Assembly: GCF_008974285.1 (NCBI RefSeq) | Contig: NZ_BKZV01000002.1 | Span: 716,281 to 780,280, forward strand | Source: Thermogemmatispora aurantia | GTDB taxonomy: Bacteria; Chloroflexota; Ktedonobacteria; Ktedonobacterales; Ktedonobacteraceae | DNA length: 64,000 nucleotides | Direction: 5' to 3' | Shown here: piece by piece, positions 17,743 to 27,293 of the stretch | Layout of the letters: each line of letters begins with the position of its first letter | Numbering within the stretch: the stretch's first letter is position 1 | The notes under the pieces: model-generated | Told to the model about the DNA's origin: nothing | The model's input: only the letters and a program-made list of their open reading frames with translations | The model's database searches: none | Made by a program: the position numbers and the translations under genes

Positions 17743-17967
17743 ATGCTTGTTTTGAGACGCAAAGTTGGTGAAAGCATCATTCTCGGTGGGGTCATTAGCA
17801 TCTCGGTCCTCGCGGTCGAGGGGGAGCGCGTCAAAATCGGGATCAGCGCTCCACCAGAGGTGACCATTGTACGCGAGGAGCTGTTACGCTCGGGGCAGGA
17901 CCAGCACCAGCAAGCAGCGGCTAATGCTTCGACCGTGACGAATGCTCCAAGCGTACAGCGCTCGTAG
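17743..17967 (+). CDS. csrA: Carbon storage regulator CsrA
   Basis: 74 residues. The N-terminal 50 match CsrA/RsmA: MLVLRRKVGESIIL, then the beta-strand block VKIGISAP and the helix PEVTIVREEL. It is an RNA-binding homodimer that recognises GGA in hairpin loops and controls translation and mRNA stability. The C-terminal 20 residues are a Gln/Ala-rich extension. GGGAAGGGAG precedes the ATG. In many bacteria FliW antagonises CsrA; no fliW is seen here. Confidence 0.95.
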   Translation: MLVLRRKVGESIILGGVISISVLAVEGERVKIGISAPPEVTIVREELLRSGQDQHQQAAANASTVTNAPSVQRS

Positions 17968-18014
17968 CGGTTCATCTATCATCCAGCCCATCGCTCGTTC
18001 CGTTCAAAGAAAGG

Positions 18015-18060
18015 CCAGGTTCCCGGGCAGGCAGTGCCAGCGCCTGTCTGGAAACCTGGC
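18015..18060. terminator. Hairpin between convergent csrA and inositol synthase genes
   Basis: A long stem starts with CCAGGTT and ends with AACCTGG, with the inner arms GGGCAGGC/GCCTGTCT. On the minus strand it is followed by CCTTTCTTT, so it may serve mainly the leftward ino1 transcript and possibly csrA too. Confidence 0.6.
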
Positions 18061-18165
18061 TTGATCTCTTGACGATTAGCAGGAGGTGCAAGGCTAGCAT
18101 CAGGCTTGATAGCTCGTTGCCAGCGCCTCTCTCCTCGTGTGAGCTGTTCGCACCTGCTGCCGTGG

Positions 18166-19320
18166 TTACTCGCTGGGGGCCTCGACCTTGTAGCCGTTAC
18201 TTGGCTCCACAGCCTCCATACGCGCAGAGGCGGCCTCTGGCTCCTCGCCACGGATAAAGGCCTCGGTCATGGCGCGCGCGACATCATCAGGATACTGCAC
18301 TGGTGGCGACTTCATGAGGTAGGCGCTCGGTCCAATCAGGGTGCCGCTGAGGCCACGGTCCAGCGCGAGCTTGGCCATACGCACCGCGTCAATGACGACG
18401 CCGGCAGAGTTGGGCGAGTCCCAGACCTCTAGCTTCAGCTCCAGGTTGAGCGGCACATCACCGAAGGTACGCCCCTCCAGACGGATGTAGGCCCACTTGC
18501 GATCTTGCAGCCAGGCTACGTAGTCCGATGGTCCAATGTGGACATTCTCCGGTGACAGCTCGTAGTCCAGCTGGCTGGTGACGGCGTTGGTCTTGCTGAT
18601 CTTCTTGGACTCCAGTCGCTCACGCTCTAGCATGTTGTAGAAGTCGGTGTTGCCGCCAACGTTGAGCTGCATGGTGCGCTCCAGGCGCACACCACGGTCA
18701 CGGAAGAGCTTGGCAAGCACACGATGAACAATGGTGGCGCCGACCTGGCTCTTGATGTCGTCTCCAATCATCGGCAGCCCGGCCTCTTTAAAGCGCTCCT
18801 GCCAGTACTGCTCACGCGCGATGAAGACCGGGATGCAGTTGACGAAGGCAACACCAGCCTGCAGCACTTGCTCGACATACCACTTGGTGGCTGTTTCGGA
18901 ACCAACTGGCAGGTAGTTGACCAGGACGTCGGTCCCGGTGTCCTTGAGAATGCGCACAACATCGTCGGTCTTGCCCGGCGCTTTGGTGATGACTTGCGAG
19001 AGGTATTTGCCCAGCCCGTCGTGGGTCATGCCTCGATAGACTTTGACTCCCAGCGGCGGAACGTCGGCAAAGCGGTAGGTGTTGTTGGGGGCAGCATAGA
19101 TGGCCTCAGCAAGGTCCTTGCCAACTTTGTTCTGGTCAATATCGAAAGCTGCTGAAAATTCGATGTCACTGATATGATAGCCCCCCAGGGTGACGTGCAT
19201 CAGCCCCGGTACGAAGTCGTCCGGCCTGGCGTTGCGATAATAGTAGACACCTTGCACAAGCGAACTGGCACAGTTGCCAACGCCCACAATGGCTACGCGA
19301 ACTTTCTTCGATCCTGGCAT
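18166..19320 (-). CDS. ino1: Inositol-3-phosphate synthase
   Basis: 384 residues, the length of the short bacterial/actinobacterial type. It converts glucose 6-phosphate to 1D-myo-inositol 3-phosphate using NAD. The N-terminus has the nucleotide-binding loop [16 protein letters not shown] (about residues 8-23). The catalytic region includes [15 protein letters not shown] (about 134-148), [17 protein letters not shown] and [19 protein letters not shown] lies upstream of the ATG. The product feeds phosphatidylinositol or other inositol compounds. Single-gene unit, convergent with csrA. Confidence 0.95.
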   Translation of the reverse strand: MPGSKKVRVAIVGVGNCASSLVQGVYYYRNARPDDFVPGLMHVTLGGYHISDIEFSAAFDIDQNKVGKDLAEAIYAAPNNTYRFADVPPLGVKVYRGMTHDGLGKYLSQVITKAPGKTDDVVRILKDTGTDVLVNYLPVGSETATKWYVEQVLQAGVAFVNCIPVFIAREQYWQERFKEAGLPMIGDDIKSQVGATIVHRVLAKLFRDRGVRLERTMQLNVGGNTDFYNMLERERLESKKISKTNAVTSQLDYELSPENVHIGPSDYVAWLQDRKWAYIRLEGRTFGDVPLNLELKLEVWDSPNSAGVVIDAVRMAKLALDRGLSGTLIGPSAYLMKSPPVQYPDDVARAMTEAFIRGEEPEAASARMEAVEPSNGYKVEAPSE

Positions 19321-20118
19321 GATCGTTCCCTTCCTCCTACGAAACTAGCTAGCTAATCAATATAGTGTCATTCGCCGCGTGACTACTGCGCTGCGTAAAA
19401 CACGCAAAATATCCATCCCCACCCATCAAACAACCCACGCTACGCTGGAGTTGATCCAATTCGTCTGCTCGCTGAATGCAACCCTGACTCTGGCAGTCGA
19501 CGACGCTGTTGCCGCCAGAAAAAAAGATGGTGCGGAGAAGAGTGCGAGGATTCCTTTCTCTGGAGGTAGGACTGCTTCCGATTCCCTCTCTGCCAGATGC
19601 ATGCACCTCCTCACAAATTAGCAGGCTGTCAATATTATACTATTATCTCTGGGCAGGAGAGCAAGCAGCTAGCTCTGCCTTGCGGATCGCTCTCACTGTC
19701 GCTGGTCAGCCGCCGCATCGGCCCACGGCTCTCGCTCGCGCTCTCCTCCGTCGTCCCCCCCGACCACACCCCCACGCGCTGGCTTCTGCATTACCGCACT
19801 TCGCTTCGCTTCGCCTCGCCTCGCCCAGCACAGCGCCATCCGCGGCAGACACTTCCCCTCGACCGCGCTCTGCACGATGCGTCGATCTCAGGGAATCCTC
19901 TCTGAGGTTTCTGGTGTAAACGGGTTTTCCCATGTTTTTAAACAGTGCAGGCAGGCTGTCTATTCCCGCAGATTCCATGCACCAAATTCCTCGCTGCCAG
20001 ACGTTCTGTCTGTGTCAATCTGCTCTCTTAAGCTTGCTAACCCTTGATGCACCCAATAAAAGAATTTATGAGATCATAGTGTATAATAACTGACATTAGA
20101 CAAGAAAGGAATTGCAAG
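19321..20118. other. Intergenic region with simple repeats, upstream of the ADP-ribosylglycohydrolase
   Basis: About 800 bp without a convincing gene. Near 19799-19826 there is a microsatellite of CTTCG/CCTCG units, and the surrounding 250 bp is C/T-rich. A TATAAT hexamer lies at 20082-20087, 31 bp before the ATG of the next gene, and is a likely -10, although no good -35 is present at 17 bp. Confidence 0.4.
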
Positions 20119-21060
20119 ATGGATAGACGTGCTCGTTACCGTGGGAGCCTGCTCGGTCTGGCCTGTGGCGATGCTGTGGGCACAACGCTGGAGTTCCGAT
20201 CTCCTGGTTCCTTTGCTCCGCTGACCGATATGGTCGGTGGGGGACCCTTTGGGCTGCAGGCCGGCCAGTGGACCGATGATACGTCGATGGCGCTCTGCCT
20301 GGCGACCAGCCTGGTGGAATGTCAGGGTTTTGATGTGCGCGATCAGATGGAACGCTATGTGCGCTGGCGTGATGAGGGCTATCTGTCGAGTACGGGCTAT
20401 TGCTTTGATATCGGGGGTACGGTGGCCAGGGCTTTGAGGCGCTTTGATGAGACGGGAGACCCGCTGGCCGGCTCCCCTGATCCGCACTACGCAGGCAATG
20501 GCTCCCTGATGCGCCTGGCTCCTGTGCCGCTCTGTTATGCGCGTCATCCGCGGGTCGCGTTGGAGAAGGCCGCCCTCAGCTCGCGTACGACGCACGCAAC
20601 GGCGACAGCGGTGGATGCCTGCCGCTATATGGCCGGGCTGATCGTGGGAGCGCTGGATGGCGTCAGTAAGGAGGAGTTGCTGACGCCTTTCTATACGCCG
20701 GTGCCCGGCTCCTGGGAGGAGCAGCCGCTGACGCCAGAGATTGCTGAGGTAGCGGCTGGCTCGTTTAAAGTGCGTCAGCCGCCAGAGATCCGCGGCCTTG
20801 GCTATGTGGTGAAGACGCTGGAGGCGGCGCTCTGGGCTTTCTACCATAGCACTTCGTTCCGCGAGGGCTGCCTGCTGGTGGTAAACCTGGGCGACGATGC
20901 CGATTCGACCGGGGCGGTCTATGGCCAGCTGGCGGGCGCCTTCTACGGCGAGGAGGCCATCCCCGCTGAGTGGCGCGCCAAGCTGGCGAAGCGCGAGCTG
21001 ATCGAGTCGCTGGCCGACGCTCTCTATGAGCTGGCCGAGCGTATCCTACCGGAATCCTGA
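20119..21060 (+). CDS. ADP-ribosylglycohydrolase (DraG family)
   Basis: 313 residues. Both dimetal-binding blocks of the family are present: [11 protein letters not shown] (about 51-61) and [17 protein letters not shown] (about 258-274). [16 protein letters not shown] near the N-terminus is the third conserved block. These enzymes remove ADP-ribose from proteins, nucleic acids or small molecules; the substrate here is unknown. GAAAGGAATTG precedes the ATG. The WYL regulator 97 bp downstream may belong to the same transcript. Confidence 0.92.
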   Translation: MDRRARYRGSLLGLACGDAVGTTLEFRSPGSFAPLTDMVGGGPFGLQAGQWTDDTSMALCLATSLVECQGFDVRDQMERYVRWRDEGYLSSTGYCFDIGGTVARALRRFDETGDPLAGSPDPHYAGNGSLMRLAPVPLCYARHPRVALEKAALSSRTTHATATAVDACRYMAGLIVGALDGVSKEELLTPFYTPVPGSWEEQPLTPEIAEVAAGSFKVRQPPEIRGLGYVVKTLEAALWAFYHSTSFREGCLLVVNLGDDADSTGAVYGQLAGAFYGEEAIPAEWRAKLAKRELIESLADALYELAERILPES

Positions 21061-21157
21061 AGTCTGCAGAGAAAAGGAGAGAGGAAAGGTCGGAGCACGA
21101 TCACCCAGGACCGGGACGGACAGGAGGCTCGGTTGACACTCGCCAGAGGGTAGACTG

Positions 21158-21979
21158 ATGCACCGCATGGATCGCTTGACTGCCATTGTGCTGCTCTTGC
21201 AGCGCGGTAAATGGACCGCCGCCTCTCTCGCGCGACATTTCGAGGTTTCACGCCGCACGATTCTGCGCGATATCGAGGCCCTGTGTGAGATGGGCATGCC
21301 GGTAGTGGCCGAGCCGGGACCAGGCGGCGGTTATAGCTTGCCAGCGGATTATGCCCTGGCCCCCCTGCCGCTGTCGCTGCACGAGGCCCTGCTGCTGCGT
21401 TTGGCACTGAGCAGCCTCTTGCAGTTACGCTCAGTTCCTTTCAAGGAGGCGCGGGCCTCGCTGTGGGCCAAGATTACGGCGCTGCTGCCATCGCGTGAGG
21501 AGATCGAGCCAGGCCTGGAACAGATGCTGAGTTCCTCATCCGCGGCGCGCTCCAGAGGGGCAGAGTTCCCAGTGCCCTTCTTTAGCGATTTGCTGCAGGC
21601 GCTGGCGGCAGGCCGCTGGGTTCGGGTAACCTATCGCTCGGAGCGGCGCCAGTCGGAGCAGACCCTGCTGCCCCAGCGCCTGTTTACCAACGCTGGCCTC
21701 TGGTACTGCTATGCCTACTCTCTGGAACACGACTGTGTGCGCCTCTATCGCGTCGATCGCCTGCTCCGCCTGGAGATACTGACCGAGCCTCCCAGCGCGA
21801 AGCCACCGGAGATCAGGGACCGGTGGGAAGATCCAGCCTTCCCAGAGATCTGCATCCGCCTGACCGAGCGCGGGGCGCTACGTCTTGAGCGCTGCATCCC
21901 GCTGGCAGCTCGCCTGCAGCGCGAGGCCGATGGCAGTGGTTGGCTGCTCCTGCATTGGAATCCAGACGACTATGACTGA
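21158..21979 (+). CDS. WYL-domain transcriptional regulator (YafY type)
   Basis: 273 residues. The N-terminal helix-turn-helix (about 1-60; DRLTAIVLLLQRGKWTAASLARHFEVSRRT in part) is of the HTH_11 kind. The WYL region, about 140-215, contains LFTNAGLWYCYAY and CVRLYRVDRLLRLEI. WYL domains bind ligands, often nucleotides. Next to an ADP-ribosylglycohydrolase it could respond to ADP-ribose or related molecules, but that is inference. AGAGGG upstream of the ATG. Confidence 0.88.
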   Translation: MHRMDRLTAIVLLLQRGKWTAASLARHFEVSRRTILRDIEALCEMGMPVVAEPGPGGGYSLPADYALAPLPLSLHEALLLRLALSSLLQLRSVPFKEARASLWAKITALLPSREEIEPGLEQMLSSSSAARSRGAEFPVPFFSDLLQALAAGRWVRVTYRSERRQSEQTLLPQRLFTNAGLWYCYAYSLEHDCVRLYRVDRLLRLEILTEPPSAKPPEIRDRWEDPAFPEICIRLTERGALRLERCIPLAARLQREADGSGWLLLHWNPDDYD

Positions 21980-22251
21980 CTGGCGCGCCAGCTCTTGAGC
22001 TTAGGCCCGGAAGCCCGGGTTTTGACGCCGACGGCCCTGCGCCAGTGTCTCCAAAGGCTCGCCAGCCAGATTCTGGCATGCTCCGAGGAGGAGAAAATGG
22101 TGACATAGTGTTGTCACCAGGTCAGGGGTAGACTGGTCCTTGTCCTGGCCGACCTGACCGATGCGGGCAGCGATCTTGACAGCCGGTCCAGTCAGGTTGC
22201 AGACCAGGATGCGCATGAGTTGCTGCTCAGGAGCATAGAAAGGAGTCTCTC

Positions 22252-22626
22252 ATGGCCCAACGGAGTATTATCCACCTTGAGTTGCCAACACGCGACCGCG
22301 ACGCCAGTGCCGTCTTTTACCAGGCTGTGTTCGGCTGGCAAATGAGACATAACAGCAGATACGACTATTTGTACTTTGAGACCCAAGACGGGATACACGG
22401 GGGCTTTCCCGGCCCCGACGGCCAGAGCCAACGCGAGGGGGAGCCGCTGATCTATCTGGCCAGCGAGGATATCGAGGCCACGCTGGCCGCGATCGAGGCC
22501 CACGGCGGGCGCTGCCTGATTCCGAAGACGGAGATCCCCGGCCTCGGCTGGTGGGCCCTTTTCCGCGATCCCGCCGGCAATCGCCTCGGCCTCTTTACTC
22601 CTGCGCCGTCTACGTCGGGCGAGTGA
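22252..22626 (+). CDS. VOC-family (glyoxalase-like) protein
   Basis: 124 residues with the two beta-alpha-beta-beta-beta modules of the vicinal oxygen chelate fold: IIHLELPTRDRDASAVFYQAVFGW at the start and WWALFRDPAGNRLGLF at the end. The His of IIHLEL and Glu-like positions would be metal ligands, though in this subgroup many members are not enzymes. AAGGAG lies eight bases before the ATG. Confidence 0.88.
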   Translation: MAQRSIIHLELPTRDRDASAVFYQAVFGWQMRHNSRYDYLYFETQDGIHGGFPGPDGQSQREGEPLIYLASEDIEATLAAIEAHGGRCLIPKTEIPGLGWWALFRDPAGNRLGLFTPAPSTSGE

Positions 22627-22666
22627 GCCGCACCGGCGTTGCTTTCCCCTCCGCCCGAGTCCGGCC

Positions 22667-23605
22667 CTAGCCGCGGGCCTGGCTCTGGCGGAAAAATTCG
22701 ACCGTTTGGCGAATGCCCTCTTCCAGCGTGACCTGCGGCTGCCAGCCGAGGAAGCGCGCTGCTTTGCCACAGTCGAAGTAGGCAAGCCGGATGTCGCCCG
22801 GTCGCTTGGGAGCGCGCTGGATGGGGGCCTCGAAGCCAGTGAGATTGACAAGCTGACGGTAGATCTCGTTGACCGAGGTAGGCCGCCCGGTGGCAATACA
22901 GAAGACGTCGTTGTCACCTCGCTCCAGCGCCAGCAGGTTGGCCCGGGCGACATCGCTGACAAAAACATAATCCTTGGCCTGCTCGCCGTCCCAGTCGATG
23001 CGCACACTCTCCCCAGTGAGGAAGCGACGGGCAAAAATGGCGATGACGCCCGCCTCGCCGTTGGGGTCCTGACGTGGCCCGTAAACGTTGCCGTAGCGTA
23101 GGATGGTGTAGGTCAGACCGTGGGCCTCATGCCAATAGCGCAGGTAATGCTCACCAACCATCTTGGTAATGCCGTAGGGCGACTCGGGCCGCTGTGGCGT
23201 CTCTTCGGTGACGGGCAGCTGCGGCGGCGTGCCATAGGTCGCCGCCGACGAAGCGAAGATGATTTTGCGCACGCCGGCCTGGGTGCAGTTCTGCAGGATG
23301 GTGAGCAGGCCGAGGACGTTGACGCGAGCGTCGAGCAGAGGATCACGGGCCGAGACGGCAACGCTGTGCTGGGCAGCATGATGGCTGACGACCTCGGGCC
23401 GCACCTCGGCGAAGAGGTCGCGCATGACTTCGGCATCGGTAATATCAGCGCGGAAGAAGCGGGCTTGTGGGGAGATATTGGCCAGGTTACCGCCCCCCTC
23501 GCTCCAGAGATTGTCGACGATGAAGACCTCATGACCAGCCGCCAGATAGGTATCGACCAGGTGGGAGCCGATGAAGCCTGCGCCTCCTGTGACAAGAATC
23601 TTCAT
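22667..23605 (-). CDS. NAD-dependent sugar-nucleotide epimerase (GalE-like)
   Basis: 312 residues, an extended short-chain dehydrogenase. The NAD-binding loop is ILVTGGAGFIGSH (3-15). The catalytic Ser/Tyr/Lys is seen as SSAATYG and the YGITK motif (about 147-151). It resembles UDP-glucose 4-epimerases of thermophiles, and acts in nucleotide-sugar supply for polysaccharide or glycolipid synthesis. Substrate not provable from sequence. Single gene, ribosome site weak. Confidence 0.9.
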   Translation of the reverse strand: MKILVTGGAGFIGSHLVDTYLAAGHEVFIVDNLWSEGGGNLANISPQARFFRADITDAEVMRDLFAEVRPEVVSHHAAQHSVAVSARDPLLDARVNVLGLLTILQNCTQAGVRKIIFASSAATYGTPPQLPVTEETPQRPESPYGITKMVGEHYLRYWHEAHGLTYTILRYGNVYGPRQDPNGEAGVIAIFARRFLTGESVRIDWDGEQAKDYVFVSDVARANLLALERGDNDVFCIATGRPTSVNEIYRQLVNLTGFEAPIQRAPKRPGDIRLAYFDCGKAARFLGWQPQVTLEEGIRQTVEFFRQSQARG

Positions 23606-24003
23606 ACTGAGCTAGATACAGGCGCCGCGCCTTTCTCTATCCTGGCCAGCTACGTAAGATTGAGACCAGGACCAGGCTAGCGCCTTTCCTCCTTCTGTGA
23701 TCACGCATGCAGCTGTAACGCACAACTAATACAACTGCCTCACCTCCTGGCCTACTGGCCAAAGCGACACGCAGGCCTTGGAGAAGGCTGAGAGGACCCC
23801 GGGCAGGGCTTTATAAACAACTCAACGCCGCTGCCGTGGCCAGCACCCAGCCAGCCGCCAGGCCATGCGCTGCGGTGACAGCAGTTTTCTCTATCTTAGC
23901 AAGCGCGAGACGGGGCGTCAAACGCAGCACAGGTGACTCACCCGCCTGCGCTGCCAGGCAACCTGCCCCGACCAGAGGGGATAGTAGTGTTGCCAACCAG
24001 CTG
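23606..24003. other. Intergenic region
   Basis: 398 bp between two leftward genes. A 61-residue TTG-initiated leftward frame (23811-23996) is Ala/Leu-rich but has no ribosome site, so it is not called. No clear repeats or RNA. Confidence 0.3.
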
Positions 24004-24978
24004 CTAGCGTCTTTTATGCGAGGAGGAGGTTGTACCCAGGCGTTCCAGGGCCTGTTGGAGTTCGTGGGCAGGAGTCAAAACCGGGAAGATCTGCAGGCCC
24101 GTTTCACGCTCCAGGCGCTCCAGGATGGCTCGATGGTTGCGGCTATCGGCCAGGGCCACGGTCAGTGTCTTACGGGCGCGCCCGATAGGACAACAGTGGA
24201 GTTCGTGCGCCAGATGGGGACTGATCGCCTGTCGGACGCTGGCCGGCACGCGCCTGGGCAAGGGCGCGAGATAGGGAATCCCCAGCCGACGCGCTTCGGC
24301 TAATAGCTCTTCCACAGGTGCCAAGGAGAGCGAGAACTGAACACCAGGGGCCAGGCGCTGATCTTGTTTTGGGGGCAGAGCCTGAGCCAACTCCGGGGTC
24401 GGCCCTGACGCGCGCTCTTGACCTGGCTTCCCTTCGCTATCGGTCTCACTGTCAGCGACAGGCTCGGCAGCCTCTACTAGAGGAGCGTTCAGGACCCGTC
24501 GTGGACGAGCCGCTTCACGAAGCACGCTCAGCAGGTTCTGACTGTCGGCACGCTCAAGCATACACCCGCCCACAGCCAGGGCTGTGAGGTTCGCCAGTTC
24601 ACAGCTCTGTAGCGAGCGGACCCGCGAGCAGAGCGCCCACCAGAGGCGCTCCTCGACTGCCATCCGGCCAGGTTCATCGCAGTCAGGCAAGACAACATAG
24701 CCTCGGTAGCCGAGGACAAAAACGCGGTCCGTTCTACGCACCAACGAGCGTAGGGCCGCCAGCAGACGACAGGTGGCCTGAGCACGCCTCTCTACCAGGG
24801 CAGGCGAGCGCTGGCCTGCAAAGGTCAGGGTGATTACTACTATCCCCAGCCGCTCCCCCCCGGCGTTCAACAGCTGTTTCAGCTCAGCAGCGAGGATACG
24901 CAGACTATCAACCTGCACATAGGTTGCTCCGCTGCTTGCCGCCCCCTGCCAGACCGGTAAAACCATGCGGGTGCTCAT
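24004..24978 (-). CDS. Degenerate GGDEF-like protein with C-terminal MshEN/GspE-N domain
   Basis: 324 residues. The N-terminal ~150 follow the GGDEF plan (LLAALRSLVRRTDRVFVLG then a strand), but the GGDEF position reads GYRGY, so cyclase activity is not expected. Pro/Glu-rich linker at about 165-225. The last ~90 residues match the GspE/PilB N-terminal (T2SSE_N, MshEN-related) domain: ISPHLAHELHCCPIG, LTVALADSRNHRAI and TGLQIFPVLTP. Some MshEN domains bind cyclic di-GMP. ATG 24978 has AGAGGAG upstream; the frame extends to 25074 without better support. A regulator or effector of a second-messenger pathway is possible. Confidence 0.62.
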   Translation of the reverse strand: MSTRMVLPVWQGAASSGATYVQVDSLRILAAELKQLLNAGGERLGIVVITLTFAGQRSPALVERRAQATCRLLAALRSLVRRTDRVFVLGYRGYVVLPDCDEPGRMAVEERLWWALCSRVRSLQSCELANLTALAVGGCMLERADSQNLLSVLREAARPRRVLNAPLVEAAEPVADSETDSEGKPGQERASGPTPELAQALPPKQDQRLAPGVQFSLSLAPVEELLAEARRLGIPYLAPLPRRVPASVRQAISPHLAHELHCCPIGRARKTLTVALADSRNHRAILERLERETGLQIFPVLTPAHELQQALERLGTTSSSHKRR

Positions 24979-25331
24979 CTCTCTCTGCTCCTCTGCCTGC
25001 CAGGCCCTGCCGGCAGCTGGCAAAGCAAGCCCCTCCTGGCTGTTACTGCCATACTGCTGTCGGGTCGCAAGCAAGACCAGCCAGCATGACCAGCATGAAT
25101 AGAACTCAGGCCAGCGCTCGCCCGCGCCCCTCTCTCAATCGAGCGCTATGGATGCTCTGGCTATTACTGTACTCTGTATTCAGCAGAAACGAGACATCGA
25201 TCTGGTTGCGTTCTCGTTAAGACTGCGCCCCTGTGGTTAAGATCAGTATTCTGCCTCCTTGCTGATGCCGGTCAGCAGGAGAGAGGCAGCCAGTGGATCA
25301 GCAGGACTGCCCCCTCTGCCCTCACTCCCCC
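24979..25331. other. Intergenic region
   Basis: 353 bp between the GGDEF-like gene and the methyltransferase gene, both leftward. Rightward frames here are antisense leftovers. No recognisable site beyond a likely promoter for the gene at 24978. Confidence 0.3.
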
Positions 25332-26132
25332 TCAGCCTTGCTGATCCTGGGGAGAGCCTTTCTGCTCGCTCTCCGCCGGGGCCTTGCGATAGCTGCCAAT
25401 GAGGTGAACGCGGGCCCCACGCAGCGGCCCCCAGTCGAGCATCTTCTCAAGCAGGCAGGCAAAGGCAAAGAGCGGGCGATTAAAGCTAATATAGCTTGGG
25501 TCCCCGTTCAGGAGCAATTGCTCTCGCTCCAGGCCAACAGCCCGCGCCAGACGCTCGATCCGGCCCGGCGAGTTGCTTCGATAGTAGACACGATAGGTAT
25601 CGTGGGGCTGTCGCCCATAGAGCTTCTGCGTGAGCGGGGCATGGAAGCGATGGGGAACGCTCCGAATAATCCAGACGTTGTAGTTCCAGACGTTAGGCGT
25701 CAGGAAAAGGAAATGGCCCCCGGGTTTGAGGACACGCGCGATCTCGCGAAAGGCCGACTCGGGCTGCTCCAGGTGCTCCAGCACCCAGGCGCACGTCACC
25801 AGATCGAAGGTGTCGTTAGCAAACGGTAGAGCTTCTGCCCGGCCTACCACTTTGTGGCGAATGATAGTATTCGAAGCCAGAGCTGGGGCATCGGGATCAA
25901 GGCCGTAGGTATGCGGCGTGCGCTCATAGACGGCGCGCAGGACATCACTGTGACCACAGCCAATATCGAGGACCCAGGTCTCAGGTCCCACAACGCGCTC
26001 AACCAGCTCAACATAGAGGCTGAGACTATCTCGCCAGCCTGGTTTGTGCAAGCGATACTTGGCTCGATAGTGTTCCTGCCGATTGGGGAAACCTCCTGTC
26101 TTGAGCGTCTCCTCTTGCGGAACGAGTACCAC
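25332..26132 (-). CDS. Class I SAM-dependent methyltransferase
   Basis: 266 residues. The SAM-binding motif I is VLDIGCGHSDVL (about 54-65), motif II/III region AEALPFANDTFDLVTCAWVLEHL (about 97-119), then FREIARVLKPGGHFLFLTPN. This is the methyltransf_11 pattern. The substrate is not deducible; similar enzymes act on small lipids, quinones or sugars. GTG is taken as the start, with AGAAGGG upstream. Confidence 0.85.
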   Translation of the reverse strand: MVLVPQEETLKTGGFPNRQEHYRAKYRLHKPGWRDSLSLYVELVERVVGPETWVLDIGCGHSDVLRAVYERTPHTYGLDPDAPALASNTIIRHKVVGRAEALPFANDTFDLVTCAWVLEHLEQPESAFREIARVLKPGGHFLFLTPNVWNYNVWIIRSVPHRFHAPLTQKLYGRQPHDTYRVYYRSNSPGRIERLARAVGLEREQLLLNGDPSYISFNRPLFAFACLLEKMLDWGPLRGARVHLIGSYRKAPAESEQKGSPQDQQG

Positions 26133-26319
26133 GCCAGGTCGCCACCCTTCTTGTGGTTTTATGAATGCTCTTTGACGCTCTCACTCATCACTCAGCGCTG
26201 CCTGGGGATAGATCGTCCTTGCTTCCCGGCCTGACCGCAGAATGCAGGCCAGCGCTCTGCCCGGACAGACACTTCTCATGAGAGAGTAATGACACTTAAC
26301 GGGAAATGATCGCACAGCT

Positions 26320-27228
26320 TCAGGCTGTATTCCTCCCTTTGTTCTCCCTCGCCTGCAGAGCATAGAGCAGCGCATCGACGCCAAAGGCCTCGCTAATCGC
26401 GCTGAGTGGCTCCCAGAGACCATCGAGTATCAGCTGCATCTGCTCCCCATGCTGAGTCACGTCTAACAGAAAAAGGGCCAGCTCTCGCGCGGCGCCCTCG
26501 CTCTCCTTCTGCTGCGTCAGACCTGGCAGCAGCTCGCCGAAAATGGCCCCCGCCTCTTCGAGCAGCAAGGCGAAGGCCCGATCGAGGCGGGCCGAACTCT
26601 CTAGTGCGACCTCAGCAGGCAGGGAGCCAGGACGACCAAACTGGAGAGCAAAAGGCGGGAGATGCTGATAGTCCTGTTGCCAGCTGGTGAGCTGCTGCCT
26701 GAGCCATAGCGGACAGCAGCCCGCCGGAGGGGTTGAGGCAATGGCCGGCAAAGGGGGCATAGCAGAAGCCATCGTAGTGGGATCAGAGGCAGAGCGGCGA
26801 TCGAGCAGGTCCAGTAGACCGCCACTGGCACTTGTGAGCAACTTACAGAAGAGATCACACTGCAGCAGATTGTCGCTAACTTCGCGCAGGGCCAGCCAGA
26901 TAGCGTGACGCGTTGGTAGATAGTCCGGGGGAACCAGTCCATCCATGAGTGGGCGCGTGGCTGCTCCGAGGGCCGGCAAGCGCCGCAGATAAAGGGTGGC
27001 GAGCTGGTGGAAAAGGTGGCGCAGACCAAAGAGCAGCGGCTCCTGGACCCCGGTCCTCTGCAAGCCTTGCTCCAGGCGAGCGCTCAAGACCGTGAGAAGA
27101 GCAGACAGCCCCGTCTCCCGTTCTTCGTCCTCCAGCTCGTCGTCCCACTGGTAGCGCTCAGCAGCCGGCCAGGGTGTAGCCGTCAGTAGCTCTTTTTCCC
27201 GCTTGAGCCTGGCCTGGTGGCCTCCCAT
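26320..27228 (-). CDS. Hypothetical soluble helical protein
   Basis: 302 residues, mostly alpha-helical and Leu/Ala-rich, with an acidic patch (WDDELEDEERETG) near residue 25. No membrane segment, no metal motif, and not a family I recognise. ATG 27228 is chosen because AAGGGAGG lies upstream; the frame continues to 27273. It follows the HAMP-like membrane protein gene in the same direction with a small gap, so the two probably form an operon and may act together in signalling. Confidence 0.55.
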   Translation of the reverse strand: MGGHQARLKREKELLTATPWPAAERYQWDDELEDEERETGLSALLTVLSARLEQGLQRTGVQEPLLFGLRHLFHQLATLYLRRLPALGAATRPLMDGLVPPDYLPTRHAIWLALREVSDNLLQCDLFCKLLTSASGGLLDLLDRRSASDPTTMASAMPPLPAIASTPPAGCCPLWLRQQLTSWQQDYQHLPPFALQFGRPGSLPAEVALESSARLDRAFALLLEEAGAIFGELLPGLTQQKESEGAARELALFLLDVTQHGEQMQLILDGLWEPLSAISEAFGVDALLYALQARENKGRNTA

Positions 27229-27293
27229 CGTTCCCAGGTCCTCCCTTAGCAGTAACATGGCGCACGATCCCATATATATTGTATGATTCGCCG

